A stretch of 64,000 nt of DNA from Lamellibrachia satsuma (lineage: Eukaryota > Annelida > Polychaeta > Sabellida > Siboglinidae), in assembly GCA_033239005.1 (NCBI GenBank), contig BSQZ01000107.1, forward strand, positions 186,001-250,000. The letters run 5' to 3'. The translations under genes and the position numbers were made by a program. The notes below the pieces were generated by a model, which saw only the letters and a program-made list of their open reading frames with translations, did not search any database and was not told the origin of the DNA. Of the stretch, positions 1 through 12,205 are shown in pieces (position 1 is the stretch's first letter; the number at the start of each line of letters is the position of its first letter).

Positions 1-37
1 CTGATGTCAACTTTCAGAATGAGTCAGGTAAAACTGC
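1..37 (+). CDS. FANK1: FANK1-like exon (3' part only)
   Basis: Encodes ankyrin residues DVNFQNESGKTA and ends at GC|GTAAGT (38). The same exon end and donor recur at a 66-bp period to about 453. The first copy in the window is assumed to be the coding one, because reading past its donor meets TAA at once. More copies may lie to the left. Confidence 0.6.
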
Positions 38-453
38 GTAAGTATCACAGTAGATAAGATATGGAGCTGATGTCAACTTTCAGAATGAGTCAGGTAAAAC
101 TGCGTAAGTATCACAGTAGATAAGATATGGAGCTGATGTCAACTTTCAGAATGAGTCAGGTAAAACTGCGTAAGTATCACAGTAGATAAGATATGGAGCT
201 GATGTCAACTTTCAGAATGAGTCAGGTAAAACTGCGTAAGTATCACAGTAGATAAGATATGGAGCTGATGTCAACTTTCAGAATGAGTCAGGTAAAACTG
301 CGTAAGTATCACAGTAGATAAGATATGGAGCTGATGTCAACTTTCAGAATGAGTCAGGTAAAACTGCGTAAGTATCACAGTAGATAAGATATGGAGCTGA
401 TGTCAACTTTCAGAATGAGTCAGGTAAAACTGCGTAAGTATCACAGTAGATAA
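1..453 (+). repeat. 66-bp minisatellite spanning FANK1 exon end and splice donor (7 copies)
   Basis: Copies begin at 1, 67, 133, 199, 265, 331 and 397 and are essentially identical. Each holds the last 37+ coding bases of the exon, the donor GC|GTAAGT and the first intron bases. Each unit has TAA in the coding frame right after the donor, so a distal donor cannot be used productively by read-through. Confidence 0.95.
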
Positions 454-3400
454 GCTCATTTGTGGAACACTGATACTTAACCTTTTTGTTTTCTATTCGC
501 TCGCAAATCGTCCAGAAACCCATGTGAAAATTGTTTCTATCTGGAAAGACTCGCAATAGGCATATCGGTAATATTTCTTGGAATCGTTGTTTTAGAAATA
601 CTGAATATTTTGCTGCAAGTTGTATCAATAACATTAGAAAATATAATTACCTCATCAATAATTACAAACATGTCTTTCTTCATATGATGAAATATAAAAT
701 TTACTCGCAGTAAGGTGTTCAACATTTGCCATTTTTTTGTAAAAATAATTACTGATTAACTAGTTTGTCCTATGATTTTATCAGAACTAAATAAAACATT
801 TCCATAAACAATCTGGCATGTCGATACTAGATCGGTTAAATTTTTTGCCAAATGAGTCTGATATGTGACTAACGAAAAACGAACTGAGGAGGGGCATTCG
901 ACATGAACGTGTTTGCTCCAGCCTGATGCTTGCATCATACTCCAGCAAGATTCAGTCAGTGAAGGAGCTGCGCTATAGTGGTGCCAAATATGACGTACGA
1001 GACAAAGGTGGCTCATCGGCTCTTCACTGGTCCATGGACAGTGGAAACACAGAACTCATTGACTGGATGCTTGATGACGGTGCCGACGTCAATGTCCTGG
1101 ATGACAACGGCTGGACTCCACTACTGCGCACAGGTAACAATAAATAAAATAACAATTATAAAATTTATTCGCGATAAACCTTATAAAATATACATTTTAT
1201 CTTCCTTAGAGTTGTGAGTTTAAAACATAAATATAGAGGTAAATGTAGTACTGCTTAAAATTAAATAATTATAATTGTTACCATTAATTACAACTGATTC
1301 AAAACTGCCACATTGTACATATTTCCATTACATGGGACAGATTGGACTAGGAATGCCATAGCCAATTAACCAATGAAACTTCTCGATTTGCTTGTAGTTG
1401 GCGTTAAGTCCATACAACATTTTTCATTGGCTAATTGGCCTATAGCATTCAGATCTAGTGTCGCCATCTGTCAGGCTACAAAATGTACCAATATGAAACA
1501 AAAAATGCCTAGGTTTTGTCAGAATCGTTTGTGAGTATTCCCATTCTGTTGTTTTGTTTACAGCTGCTGTTACTGGCAATGCGGATGTTGCCAACACTTT
1601 GCTGCGGCATGGAACAGACATTGATAAACGAGACAAGGATGGAAAGACTGCACTTATGATGGCAGTCATCAATGGCCACGAAAACCTTGTCAAACTCTTG
1701 CTTGAAAATGGAGCAGACATAAAAATAACAAACGAGGTACAACTAATTCCCATGTCAACAGCTTTATAAATATATAAAGAAACAAATGTGGATATGGTTG
1801 ACCCCATCCACTCACCGACCTACTGACACCCCTGTTAAAAGGCAAACAATAAATACAACATTGGCAAATTTCAACCCGGAAAAGACTCTACAAATATGAA
1901 CCATTGAACATGCAATATGTAAACATGTGATTCGGTTTTAATCACGTGTAAATTTGTAAACATGTGATTCAGCATGAATCGTTAAAATAAAAAATGTGGT
2001 TCAGTAAAACACATTTGGGCAGTGTAGCTGTTGAAATAGGGATAGTTTATACTACATAACATGATTTTCCAGAAAAACCAATCAGACTGTATCATGCCTT
2101 TAAGACATAGCTTTTTTGTCAACTAATAAAATGCTACGATTATCCTTGTGTGATAGTACAGCATTTCATAACAGATTTATATACACTGATTGGCTGTGTT
2201 TGAGACTACGACAAATGATTGTTGCATAACTGAATCTTTGTTGCAGTTTGGTAAAGACGTGTATGACATGGCAATATCAATGGAGAAACGGGTATGTTTG
2301 ATATATTGCTTCCCATAGTAGTGTGACCACAACAAAATGGTACCTGTACAACTTAAAGTGAAATCAAAGGCATTTTTGGGGCCTTTGCACATATAAGAGT
2401 ACTTGAAAACTAACCATTTGCAACCATAATCAAGAATATCATGCTAGTGGTTACCTAAATGTACCTCATTGAACACTGAAAATCTGTTTTGCATGAGCAG
2501 CGCCATATTTGTTCAGAATCCTACATCAAGAGTGCTGACTAGGTTTCCCACAACTCCAATTAACTTTAAACGCCTGATCGTATACATAAACAATTTTAGT
2601 CACATACTTGCCAATAAGTTTTGACATGCTTTTTGCATCTAAAATCAATTTATTTGGCAAGATAGTCCATTCATTCATTGTTTACCAACCGCCTCTCGTT
2701 CCGATTTGACAGTTCTCTTGATCAAGTCTTTGCGTTGTGTCGAAGCCTTCAGCTGAGGTACATGCTGGAAGATTATCAGTACCACTTCAGGCTTTAACGT
2801 TCTCCGTCAGCAACGTTTTGAAGGATCTTGACCCACTAGTTGATGAAAATATATCGAATTCAAAACACAACTCTTCAAAATGGGCTGAACAAAGTCTTAG
2901 CATATCACGTGGGCTTCCAACCACTACACCCGAATGCTGCATAGTACAGCTTTGTAAGAGTTTTTTCTGCGTGTAAATCCAATATAAAGCAAATAAAAAT
3001 GTAATTGCACTTCTCAACCACATTAAAAATACACACAATATGCACAGCCTACGTCACAGCTGCATTGGGGGTTAAGAGGCTGCTCGCCGCTGATTGGTCA
3101 AAATTGCAAACACTTATGAATATGTCAGCCTTCACGAAAAATTACATTATACCAGAATTTCACACTTTTCACAGATTCCCAGTAAACTACTTGTGTGATA
3201 TTCTTGATTATAGTTGCTAATGGTTAGTTTTTAGGCTCTCTTATAGGTGCAAAGGCCAAAAACAATGCATTTGGCTTCACTTTAATGTAACTTCCTTATA
3301 TTTATATAACATGACATGTTCTTTTTACACATTTGTTTCACATGATGCTGGATCACCTTTAATGTCATTGATTGTGTTGAGGTCTGAGCATTGGCTTCAG

Positions 3401-4912
3401 ATGTCTTTTGAGGCCAGTGCACCTGCTGTCCTGTCACCTCCACGTGTCAGTCTCTTGAGGTCAGTGCACCCCCCTGTCCTGTCACCTCCATATGTCAGTC
3501 TCTTGAGGCTAGTGCACCCCCTGTCCTGTCACCTCCACATGCCAGTCTCTTGAGGCCAGTGCACCCCCCTGTCCTGTCACCTCCACATGTCAGTCTCTTG
3601 AGGTCAGTGCATCCCCCCTGTCCTGTCAACTCCACATGTCAGTCTCTTGAGGCCAGTGCACCTCCCTGTCCTGTCACCTCCACATGTCAGTCTCTTGAGG
3701 TCAGTGCACCCCCCCTGTCCTGTCACCTCCACATGTCAGTCTCTTGAGGTATGTGCACCTCCCTGTCCTGTCACCTCCACATGTCAGTCTCTTGAGGCCA
3801 GTGCACCCCCCTGTCCTGTCACCTCCACATGTCAGTCTCTTGAGGCCAGTGCACCCCCCTGTCCTGTCACCTCCACATGTCAGTCTCTTGAGGCCAGTGC
3901 ACTCCCCTGTCCTGTCACTGCCAAAATTCTATCTTAAGGATGTCTACCAAAGAAGGCCACAATCTACGGATAACTGCAAAGCAAAAATCTGACAAAATTT
4001 GTTCAATGACTGCAGCCTTATGTGCCGTTTTCAAAGTATGTGCGTCGGATTCATACAAACATATTTTAAAAACACTTAAAAAATTTATATTATATGAACT
4101 ATAGCTGTCTTTCTCAAGTTTAAAATTGTGCTCATTTCAATAAATTTTATTTCCACATGAACATTAAAGTACATCATACAAATACCGTGTTTCATTACAA
4201 ATTTAACCACAATTTCTTGTGGAAATGGAGGATGCAGAAGTTTATTATTTATAAAATGCTTTCCCTGTTCATGACCCTATTCAAGTAAGCGTGACAGAAC
4301 TTTCATAAGCCTCTCGGTCCCTTTGTCAGCATCAGTCTGAGCTGCCCTCTGGTGTCATGTGAACTTGTTGGTTGTCACATGACAGCAGTTCCATGAAAAT
4401 TGTGGGAAGGTTGTAACCCCTGTCTCTGTTGATCCCTGGGCGCCTCTCAATCGCCTTGCTGATCTTTCTGTGCCAGAAGTTGTCTTCTCTCGCTAGCACT
4501 GTTGCATATATTTGGTCATGACATTATGTTGAATTGGTTGTTACAGTTGAGTTAGTTGTTTCAGTTGAGTTGGTGTCACCGCTGTGCAGGACCTGCATGG
4601 TGACATGCTCTTTGAGCCTGGCTCCCTGTCACCTATTATATAAAATAAACTGGTTTGTTTAAACACATTTGGATGGTGAAGCTGTTGTATATAAAGTTTA
4701 TTCCATATACACTGTAACATGATTTTAAGATACAAAGTGATCAGACTTTGTACATTTAATGATAAACAGAACAGTTTTTTTTAGCTAGTACCAAAAAGAT
4801 GCATGTCGACAAAGCCTGATGGATAAATGTATAATTATTTGTTTTCTCCATGCGTTTGCAGAGAGTGATCCGAGTCCTGGACGACTACCGGAAAAAGGCT
4901 GGTCTTAACTAG
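1..4912 (+). CDS. FANK1: FANK1-like ankyrin-repeat protein, 3' part of gene (5 exons, partial)
   Basis: Only the C-terminal part is in the window. Exons: 1-37 (5' end outside), 922-1133, 1564-1736, 2247-2291, 4862-4912 (TAG stop). All junctions are GT-AG and phases chain 2,1,0,0. The joined protein (about 172 residues) is a run of ankyrin repeats with motifs such as GADVN, ALHW, GWTPLL, TDIDKRDKDGKTALMMAV and LVKLLLENGAD, then a short basic tail ending RKKAGLN. From memory of vertebrate FANK1, the ankyrin order, the DxGG-ALHW and GWTPL motifs and the end (NEFGKxVxxMA) match well, which favours FANK1 over a generic ankyrin protein. The N-terminal fibronectin III domain would lie upstream. FANK1 is a testis-enriched, cilium-associated protein. 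AATAAA lies at 4950-4955. A different ankyrin paralogue cannot be excluded without the N-terminus. Confidence 0.82.
922..1133 (+). CDS. FANK1: FANK1-like exon, ankyrin repeats
   Basis: Acceptor TTTGCTCCAG|C and donor ACAG|GTAACA. Encodes LMLASYSSKIQSVKELRYSG and the following ALHWSMDSGNTELIDWML and GWTPLLRT ankyrin segments. Phase 2 in, phase 1 out. Confidence 0.88.
1350..1448. repeat. Short inverted-repeat element (MITE-like hairpin)
   Basis: In a FANK1 intron, about 29 bp at 1350-1378 and 1420-1448 are imperfect inverted copies (core CCAATTAACCAATGAAA against TTTTCATTGGCTAATTGG) around a loop of about 40 bp. No coding capacity. Confidence 0.55.
1564..1736 (+). CDS. FANK1: FANK1-like exon, ankyrin repeats
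   Basis: Acceptor TTTACAG|CTGCTG and donor GAG|GTACAA. Encodes two ankyrin helices pairs including GKTALMMAVINGHENLVKLL and GADIKITNE. Phase 1 in, phase 0 out. Confidence 0.9.
1990..2100 (+). repeat. Dispersed repeat, copy 1 of 3
   Basis: An approximately 105-bp sequence (AAACACATTTGGGCAG ... AACATGATTTTCCAG ... ATCAGACTGT) recurs in diverged form near 4650-4755 and 30895-30998. Class unknown. Confidence 0.5.
2247..2291 (+). CDS. FANK1: FANK1-like exon, C-terminal
   Basis: A 45-nt exon, acceptor TTGTTGCAG|TTTGG, donor CGG|GTATGT. Encodes FGKDVYDMAISMEKR, which continues the NE|FGK motif of FANK1. Confidence 0.83.
2335..3305. mobile_element. Non-autonomous foldback/MITE-like element with long inverted ends
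   Basis: In the last FANK1 intron. About 100 bp at 2340-2440 is the inverted complement, with some mismatches, of about 3195-3300. Shared cores are CCTTTGCACATATAAGAG, AACTAACCATT and AATCAAGAATATCA. The roughly 750-bp interior has no convincing coding sequence. Exact ends and target duplication were not resolved. Confidence 0.65.
3405..3920 (+). repeat. About 48-bp minisatellite (about 10 copies)
   Basis: Intronic array of a CCTGTCCTGTCACCTCCACA-type unit followed by TGTCAGTCTCTTGAGG and AGTGCACC. Short C-run length changes shift the period. Open frames over it are repeat artefacts. Confidence 0.9.
4650..4755 (+). repeat. Dispersed repeat, copy 2 of 3
   Basis: Shares ACACATTTGGATGG, a GTTTAT/ATAC stretch, AACATGATTTTAAGA and GATCAGACTTTGT with the copies at 1990 and 30895. 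Confidence 0.5.
4862..4912 (+). CDS. FANK1: FANK1-like last coding exon
   Basis: Acceptor TGCGTTTGCAG|AGAG. Encodes RVIRVLDDYRKKAGLN then TAG, a basic helical tail. The polyadenylation signal AATAAA follows at 4950. Confidence 0.83.
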   Translation, partial: RVIRVLDDYRKKAGLN

Positions 4913-5940
4913 CAACAGAAAAATGTAAAAATAAAAAGAAATTAGAAAGAATAAATGAAATTCCTACCAGTAAAACCAAGAAATCTGAACAAGTTTTTTT
5001 TGTGATGGATGAAGACTAAATTTTTAGTCACGCAAAACCTTGTCTTCTTCAGAGAAAACAAATTTTACTCTTTGAACAATGCGTCTTCTTCAGAGAAAAT
5101 GATTTGTACTCTTCAAGCAATGCAACACTTGCATAAACTGTTATCACTTGCATAAACTGTTATGAAGAGATTGGTGGAAATGTATTCCAAGAAGTGGACT
5201 GTTTAAAAAGTATAAAATGTTACCGGGGGAAGGTGTTTAATATCACTAACTACCATTGTTGCTGATGTTGTCATGTTTTCTCTCTGCAGCAGCTGATTGT
5301 GATATGAATTGTTTGGTGTTGTGAATCATTTCTTGTGAGGAACATTCATTAATAAATTTAAAAAGTGACCTTGACCTGATGATAAACCACTACACCTTCA
5401 CGGATACTTCAATACATTCCAAGTGCCTTTTCCACTGTATAGGACTAGTGTGTGCATGAAGCTTCAGTGTCTCTAGTTGAGTGTCTCAAGGCTGTGATGT
5501 CAAAGTTAGTGGTAGGGGTAGAGTAGCTGTCGCTCAAGTTGAATGTATTACAACAATATGAGTGAACATGATGTATCACTGAAATGCTAAATCTTGAACG
5601 GCGAGCATATTCTGTGATTAAAAGATGAATACTGCACCTGTTCCCAGTCTTGATGGCATATTCCAGCAGTAAGACCCGGTTTACTCGAACGATTTTTGTC
5701 CCAGTTGTTTGGATGACATTGTGTTGCATAATAAAGTGCTGCTAAATAATGTTTGCATTAAGATGTGCAACTTGTCTAGACACCTGCAACTTAGATCTTG
5801 CCTTGCACCATTTCCGATTTGAGCTTTGACTGACGGTCAAATTGGACCAGCCCTAATTGTGCCAAGACATTCATAGCCTCAAAATGGCCTCGCTAGTCAG
5901 CCTGACAAGTGTTTACATGACCAATTCTTGCACCACATCA
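4913..5940. other. FANK1 3' flank, no gene seen
   Basis: Likely 3' UTR and intergenic sequence. AATAAA at 4950; further AATAAA-like hexamers near 5350 and 5730. No supported coding region. Confidence 0.6.
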
Positions 5941-6985
5941 CCGCGCAAGTGAGACCGGCGCACTGCACCATGACACTGCGCAAGGGAGAGCAGTGCACTG
6001 CACCATGACACTGCGCAAATGAGACCGGTGCACTGCACCATGACACTGCGCAAGTGAGACCGGTGCACTGCACCATGACACTGCGCAAGTGAGACCGGTG
6101 CACTGCACCATGACACTGCGCAAGTGAGACCGGTGCACTGCACCATGACACTGCGCAAGTGAGACCGGTGCACTGCACCATGACACTGCGCAAGTGAGAC
6201 CGGTGCACTGCACCATGACACCGCGCAAGTGAGACCGGCGCACTGCACCATGACACTGCGTAAGTGAGACCGGTGCACTGCACCATGACACCGCGCAAGT
6301 GAGACCGGTGCACTGCACCATGACACTGCGCAAGTGAGACCGGCGCACTGCACCATGACACTGCGCAAGTGAGACCGGCGCACTGCACCATGACACTGCG
6401 CAAGTGAGACCGGCGCACTGCACCATGACACTGCGCAAGTGAGACTGGTGCACTGCACCATGACACTGCGCAAGTGAGACCGGTGCACTGCACCATGACA
6501 CTGCGCAAGTGAGACCGGTGCACTGCACCATGACACTGCGCAAGTGAGACCGGTGCACTGCACCATGACACTGCGCAAGTGAGACCGGTGCATTGCACCA
6601 TGACACTGCGCAAGTGAGACCGTCGCACTGCACCATGACACTGCGCAAGTGAGACCGGCGCACTGCACCATGACACTGCGCAAGTGAGACCGGCGCACTG
6701 CACCATGACACTGCGCAAGTGAGACCGGTGCACTGCACCATGACACTGTGCAAGTGAGACCGGTGCACTGCACCATGACACTGCACAAGTGAGACCGGTG
6801 CACTGCACCATGACACTGTGCAAGTGAGACCGGTGCACTGCACCATGACACTGCGCAAGTGAGACCGGTGCACTGCACCATGACACTGTGCAAGTGAGAC
6901 CGGTGCACTGCACCATGACACTGCGCAAGTGAGAGCAGTGCAACACCATGACACTGCGCAAGTGAGAGCAGTGCAACACCATGTT
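5940..6985. repeat. 35-bp minisatellite (about 29 copies)
   Basis: Homogeneous array of GAGACCGGTGCACTGCACCA plus TGACACTGCGCAAGT, with few substitutions. 35 is not a multiple of three and the antisense unit lacks stops, so all three antisense frames stay open for over 330 codons as the same cycling peptide. Not treated as a gene. Confidence 0.95.
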
Positions 6986-9105
6986 GCCCAATCAACTGGG
7001 CAATTAATCGCTCATGTAGACTGGCCTTTAGTCATACAACACATTGGAAGGATTTCCTTTTTGAAAATGGAATTCTAATGGATTTACAACATGATGAATA
7101 AATGATTACCTTGTCTCTATATTGTTGTGATGAACAAATCCTTGATTGCATGAATTATACTTTATTGAGCTAACTCATTGACAATGTTAAATACATACTG
7201 TTAGTATCAATGGTGGCAGTTGACAAAATCACCAACTTACAACAGCAATGCTGCCACATTGTCGCTACCATGCTTTAAGGGAAAGCACTGAGTGACAAAT
7301 TCTCAGGAACAAAAATGTTGATCCTACATTTGTAAAATTATCTACCAAGTTAGAAAACTGCATTAGCACTCAAGTAGGCAAAATATTTTCCAAGAAATCC
7401 CCATGCTATAATTAATCAACTTTCACCAGTATGACAGTGCAACAAAATGTCAATGCTGCTACTGTGTTTGATTCTAGGATTGATGGTAATTGTAGTGTGT
7501 ACAGCGTGTTGATCATTGCTTGTTATTGTATCTGTGGCATGCAATGTTGGTTCTGATTGTAGTGTAGTATGTGCAGATGTGCATAAAAATCACCCTGTAA
7601 TTACGATGGCCAAAATTATTTGTTGACCTATATACAATGGTCATTAATGTTTAGTCGAAATTCGTGTACACAATACCAAATATTTACAGTGTATTGTGGA
7701 GCAACATATGTTGCATTTAAAGCCAACAGTGGCTATACTACTGGTTTGTTATTCAAATACCTTATCATATGCAACACATGGATCCTTTTTGTCACATCAC
7801 ACAACATTACGCTGATAGACAGAACATTTACAGCTGATGTCTCAATTCCATTTTTGTTTGTCTTGTTTCAGGATAATTTCATGACAAGTTTACCATCTTG
7901 TATCCACTACGATATAGTAGCTTGTTTTTGCAAACGTATTATTTAGTTTGGCTGAAATCATCAGACAAACTATTAAATTGTTTTTGGCTGGATCTGGTCA
8001 GAATTCTGTGAGAAATGGGCAGTGGTCATCTGGCTCTGTACAAGATGACAGCTACTCACATTTACACAAGTCACCTGATCTAATGATCAAAGTAATTTCT
8101 GTCAATAATTTTAACAAAAGTGTGTTTTCTTTTTTTAAATCGACTGCATATATTACTCTATTCACACACTACAGATCTGAATGTCAATGAACCTGATTCG
8201 TGATGGGCTAAGTGAGGAGTGAAGGAAACTTTATATGTAATGTCTTATCAGCCAGTTGTTTTAGTGAAACATCCAAACAAGATGGCTGCATCATAGTGCC
8301 GGTGTTGTATGAAATGTGGATAGCCTGAAAAATGTACCTGGGTTCCATATTTAACAGTGCCATATCCAACTGTCAGAAATGAACTCCCAGTGTGGAAAAT
8401 GGACATTCTGTATTTTAATGCTTTCAATGTTTTGCCAACATGTTATAAAACATACCTTTGTTAATTATTTAGGTATTCTATCAATTGGTTTGCAATAGCC
8501 ATGTGTGATGTTGTTTAATCAGTCGTCACATTCCAGTGACCAAAATTGTTAATAAAGCAAGTTTTATATTATACAGCATCCCTGTATCAAAAATTATGTA
8601 ACACAGTTTAAAAAAAACATTTAGGGTTTATTTGAAAACATATTTAGGTACTTTTTTCAACGAGGGTGTCCACTTTTTGTAGCATATAAACCCGTTTGAT
8701 ATTCTACATGATTCACATATACAGCCTGAAGCGAGTGTTTCTTTTTTAATGTGAAACAGCTGAATGTCAAAACACAGATATAATCATGAAAACTATTGTT
8801 CTTGTCTGGTGTCATTTATATGTTCTGTCATAATAATTGTTAGCATGTGAAATACAAATTACTGAGGGGTAATTCTGATGCACACAGCATTTGTAAAGAT
8901 ACCAATTTCAGGTAGAGTTTGTGATATATAATGTGATGTGATACTTTTCCTGCAAACATATTACTTTATACTAGGTGTTCCAGGCTAGACACAATCTGTA
9001 TTTGTTGTTCTGTTTGTATTTTTGTTCTTGTTTATTTTCTGTAATAAGTATTAAATATTTTCCTCATCATGAATTGTGCTTCTCTCCAAGAGCTTATACT
9101 TTGAT
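6986..9105. other. Intergenic, nothing recognised
   Basis: AT-rich sequence with short unconvincing frames only. I see no gene, RNA or clear repeat here. Confidence 0.5.
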
Positions 9106-10012
9106 TTAACAAAATGTAACAAGATTTGCCATCCAACAATATTCATCTACATGTAACCCGCCCTCCTGAGATATGTGTCAACCTTGTTTTTAAACATATT
9201 CATGCTGCTAGCAGTTACTTAATCCGTAGACAAGTTGTTCCATTCATTTATTGTCTTCTGTGAGAACAAGTACTTCCTGATATCCAATCTACACTGATTC
9301 TTTACTAATTTTACCTCATGTTCTCTAGTTCTACTATCTTTCTTGAGTGAGAAAAACATTTCTATCAATATTTTGATACCCATTCAATACCTTAAAAACT
9401 TCAATCTGATCTCCTCTTAACCTCCTTGTTAAACCACATTCTTTCAGATATTCTGTATAACTAAGGTTCTGGAATAATTTTAGTTGCTCTCCTCTGTATG
9501 CGTTCCAGTGTATCTATATATCCTTCTTACGATATGGTCTCCGCGCTTGTATACGGTATTCTAAATGAGGTCTATTGCTTTACACAAAGGTATGATTAGC
9601 TTTTTTCCTTGTATGCTATGTTTCTCCTAATCAACCCAAGAATTTGATTACCCTTTGAAGCTACAATATGTCAATACCACACTGTTCTGAAACTTTCATA
9701 TCAGCACTTATTGATTCCTAAGTCCGTTTCTTTTACAATAGTACCAAGAACAGTATTTCCCATATAATAATTTATATCCAAGTTCCCATGTCCTGTATGT
9801 AGGCATTTATATTTACCAAAATTGAATAACATCTGCCATTTTTTCAGACCAACTAACTAATTTATCTAGATCGTTTTGTAAATATTGTTTATCGCCATCA
9901 GTGTTAACCTTTCTAAACACTTGTCTCATCTGCAGATTTCAGTACGTTGCTTGTTATATTGTTGCCCAAGTCATTGATATATATTAAGAATAATATTTGG
10001 TAGATCAATGGT
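9106..10012 (-). mobile_element. Decayed CR1-like LINE family A, 3' portion (antisense)
   Basis: Close match to the antisense strand of the 61-64 kb LINE. It begins with the 3'-terminal repeat (AACAAGATTTGCC) and continues through the RT C-terminal region with many frameshifts, truncated near 10012. The 3' hairpin seen in other copies has lost one arm. Confidence 0.8.
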
Positions 10013-11500
10013 ATTTAATTTATTATTACTTCTCAATTACAATATGGAACATCGCTTTATGATCATCTCAGTAATTCGGCCGCCTCGCAATTATGTTCAC
10101 CCAGGGACAGTTCGTAATTATGTTCACCCAGGGACAGTTCGTAATTATTTCCACAGCAGTAAATTATATAGCTTATAAATCATGGATGGTAGTTAATTAC
10201 AACCAAAATCTTGTCTGGTGTGTATAACATCAATGCAGTCTACATATTCATTCACTGGAGTAGAAGGTGTTTGAACATGTGGTCTTAGACAGCTCTACTA
10301 CGTATTATACAAATGTAAATACATCGGGAAAATGCACTGGGAAAGATCAAAAATAAAATTTGTGAGTGATATATGGGAAGATATAGATCTATACATCTTA
10401 CAAAACTAAACAATTAAAACAAATGATATATACTACTGTAAACATATGAAGACTACAGGGATAAAACGATCAGAGTTAGTAGTGAAAGCTTTATTTCACG
10501 ATGGTGACCATGTCACGTTTATCGCGTGATTTTCAATGGGTCATCAATCACTTCCACTCTTACATACAGTTATATAACTAAGATAACATATACACGTCAA
10601 AACAATATATAAACAAAATAAAACAAATAAATACATAAAAAAAGTAATTACAAAATAAAAAATATAAATTTCTAACAAATTATAAATAAATATACATTTT
10701 TTATTTACAGCTACAGCAATTAAAAAAATAAGTGTGATTGGACTCACTGCACAACCAAGCTACATTGCTACCAGATGCATTCTAATATATATTTTGGCTT
10801 GGACCCTGACAATTTTACCTTTGTTTGCTAGGACTGTGGTCATATTACCATTGAGCACCATATCTGTTACTACGGATTTGATAATGACCCTGTTCGTTCT
10901 TCCACAGGATATTTTCACAGAACATGCTTTACCAATATTGCTACCTGATGGCAGCACTAACTAATTTTTTTGCATGGACTGGTTGTTTTATCTATGTGGT
11001 CTTCATGTTGAATAGCTATCTATTGTATCAGTTGTACAGGTGTAGCAACCATTCATCAGTTTTTAAATATGACTCATCACAAAGCAGTTGGCCATTGTCA
11101 TTTATCAGAATAGTGAAGAAAAAAACTCAGTGAAGATACTGAGTAGGCCTAAGACCTGAAGAGGACGTGCATGCTTTAGTGAAGACATTGTAGCAATGAC
11201 TGAGTAAGACATAATTTTTATTAGCATTGAATAAATGGTTTATGTAGTTTCAGTTTGATTTCACCAAGAATTCTTGTGTGTTTTCTACCCATTTCCTTCT
11301 TTGGGGTGACTTTTCAGACACACATTTCCAAAATCATGTTAGGATTAAATAGACTTAAAATATTTTATATAGGCCTACAATTACAATTAATGTCATTACG
11401 ACCTTCATTATTTATTTATGCTTTTATTTGTGTCTATCAATTTTAGCTATTTACAGCATAAAAACATTCTATTAGGTTTTAATGAAAAATTGCACATGCA
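10013..11500. other. Intergenic, nothing recognised
   Basis: AT-rich. Includes a roughly 30-bp direct duplication with AATTATGTTCACCCAGGGAC at about 10090-10150. No supported gene. Confidence 0.5.
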
Positions 11501-11529
11501 TAGTGAACATTACCTTATGCAAACATTGA

Positions 11530-12205
11530 ATGATTTTATTACAATGATTTCATGCAAATACCCGCCACCACAACAAAGTTGTGTAGATGGGTAGGTTGTT
11601 GTTACACATGAGCTAAGCACCTTTCCTTTTAGCTTCCAAGATATATGTTTATCTCCCATCACCCCTTCCACTTTCCTCCACGCATTCACCCCAGCTTGTA
11701 TTCTGCGAATTTCCATCTCCGTGACGCCGTCCCCGCAAACTGCTCCATCCAGAGCTGTCTTGTTGGTTCAGTTTCTTCCCATCCAGTGTTAATAATTATA
11801 TCTAGATCTTTTTTCTGCTGCCCGACCCAAAGTACCTCCGTCTTCTACAAACTTACTCTCAGTCCACGTCTACCAAAGATTTCCTGCATATGTGCCTTCG
11901 ACCATCCTCGCCTCCGCCTCTGGAACTCCCATCCACTTCAACGTGGTCATGGCCATCTCTCTCTGTATTAATTGTGTCATATGCCTTTGAGGTCTATGAA
12001 TCCAAGAGCCATATTTTGCTGTCCCTCCAGTCTCTTTTCCACCAGTTGTCTCAGAATGAACATCCCCATCCGCCGACTTCTTCCTCTTCTAAAACCTTGG
12101 TACGTTATCCCATTTCGCACTCCTCTATATCCTTCTATCCAGAATTATCTCTAACACCTTCAGAACATAACTCAGCAACGTGACATCTCGGTATTTTCCA
12201 AGGTC
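11530..12205 (-). mobile_element. Decayed LINE reverse transcriptase fragment, distinct clade (antisense)
   Basis: Antisense translation gives broken reverse-transcriptase blocks: YRDVTLLSYVLKVLEIILDR, a DGDVHSETTGGK-like stretch (degraded DGMFILRQLVEKR type), GSWIHRPQ and, near 11560-11716, IQAGVNAWRKVEGVMGDK and ISWKLKGKVLSSCV. The wording differs from the CR1-like family A elsewhere here. Frameshifted and inactive. Confidence 0.7.

Noticed and set aside
1..453. CRISPR array
   Set aside because: Regular repeats here and elsewhere have no unique spacers; the units are whole tandem copies in spliced animal genes.
3311..3992. Overlapping Pro/Ser/His-rich ORFs
   Set aside because: Minisatellite in a FANK1 intron; the frame shifts with C-run length.
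5897..6995. Three overlapping antisense ORFs of 338-364 codons
   Set aside because: They are one peptide cycling through three frames of a 35-bp minisatellite. No start context, domain or splice support.
10544..10957. Hydrophobic small ORFs that look like membrane proteins
   Set aside because: AT-rich intergenic DNA gives I/F/Y/L-rich frames by chance; no conserved motif or splice support.
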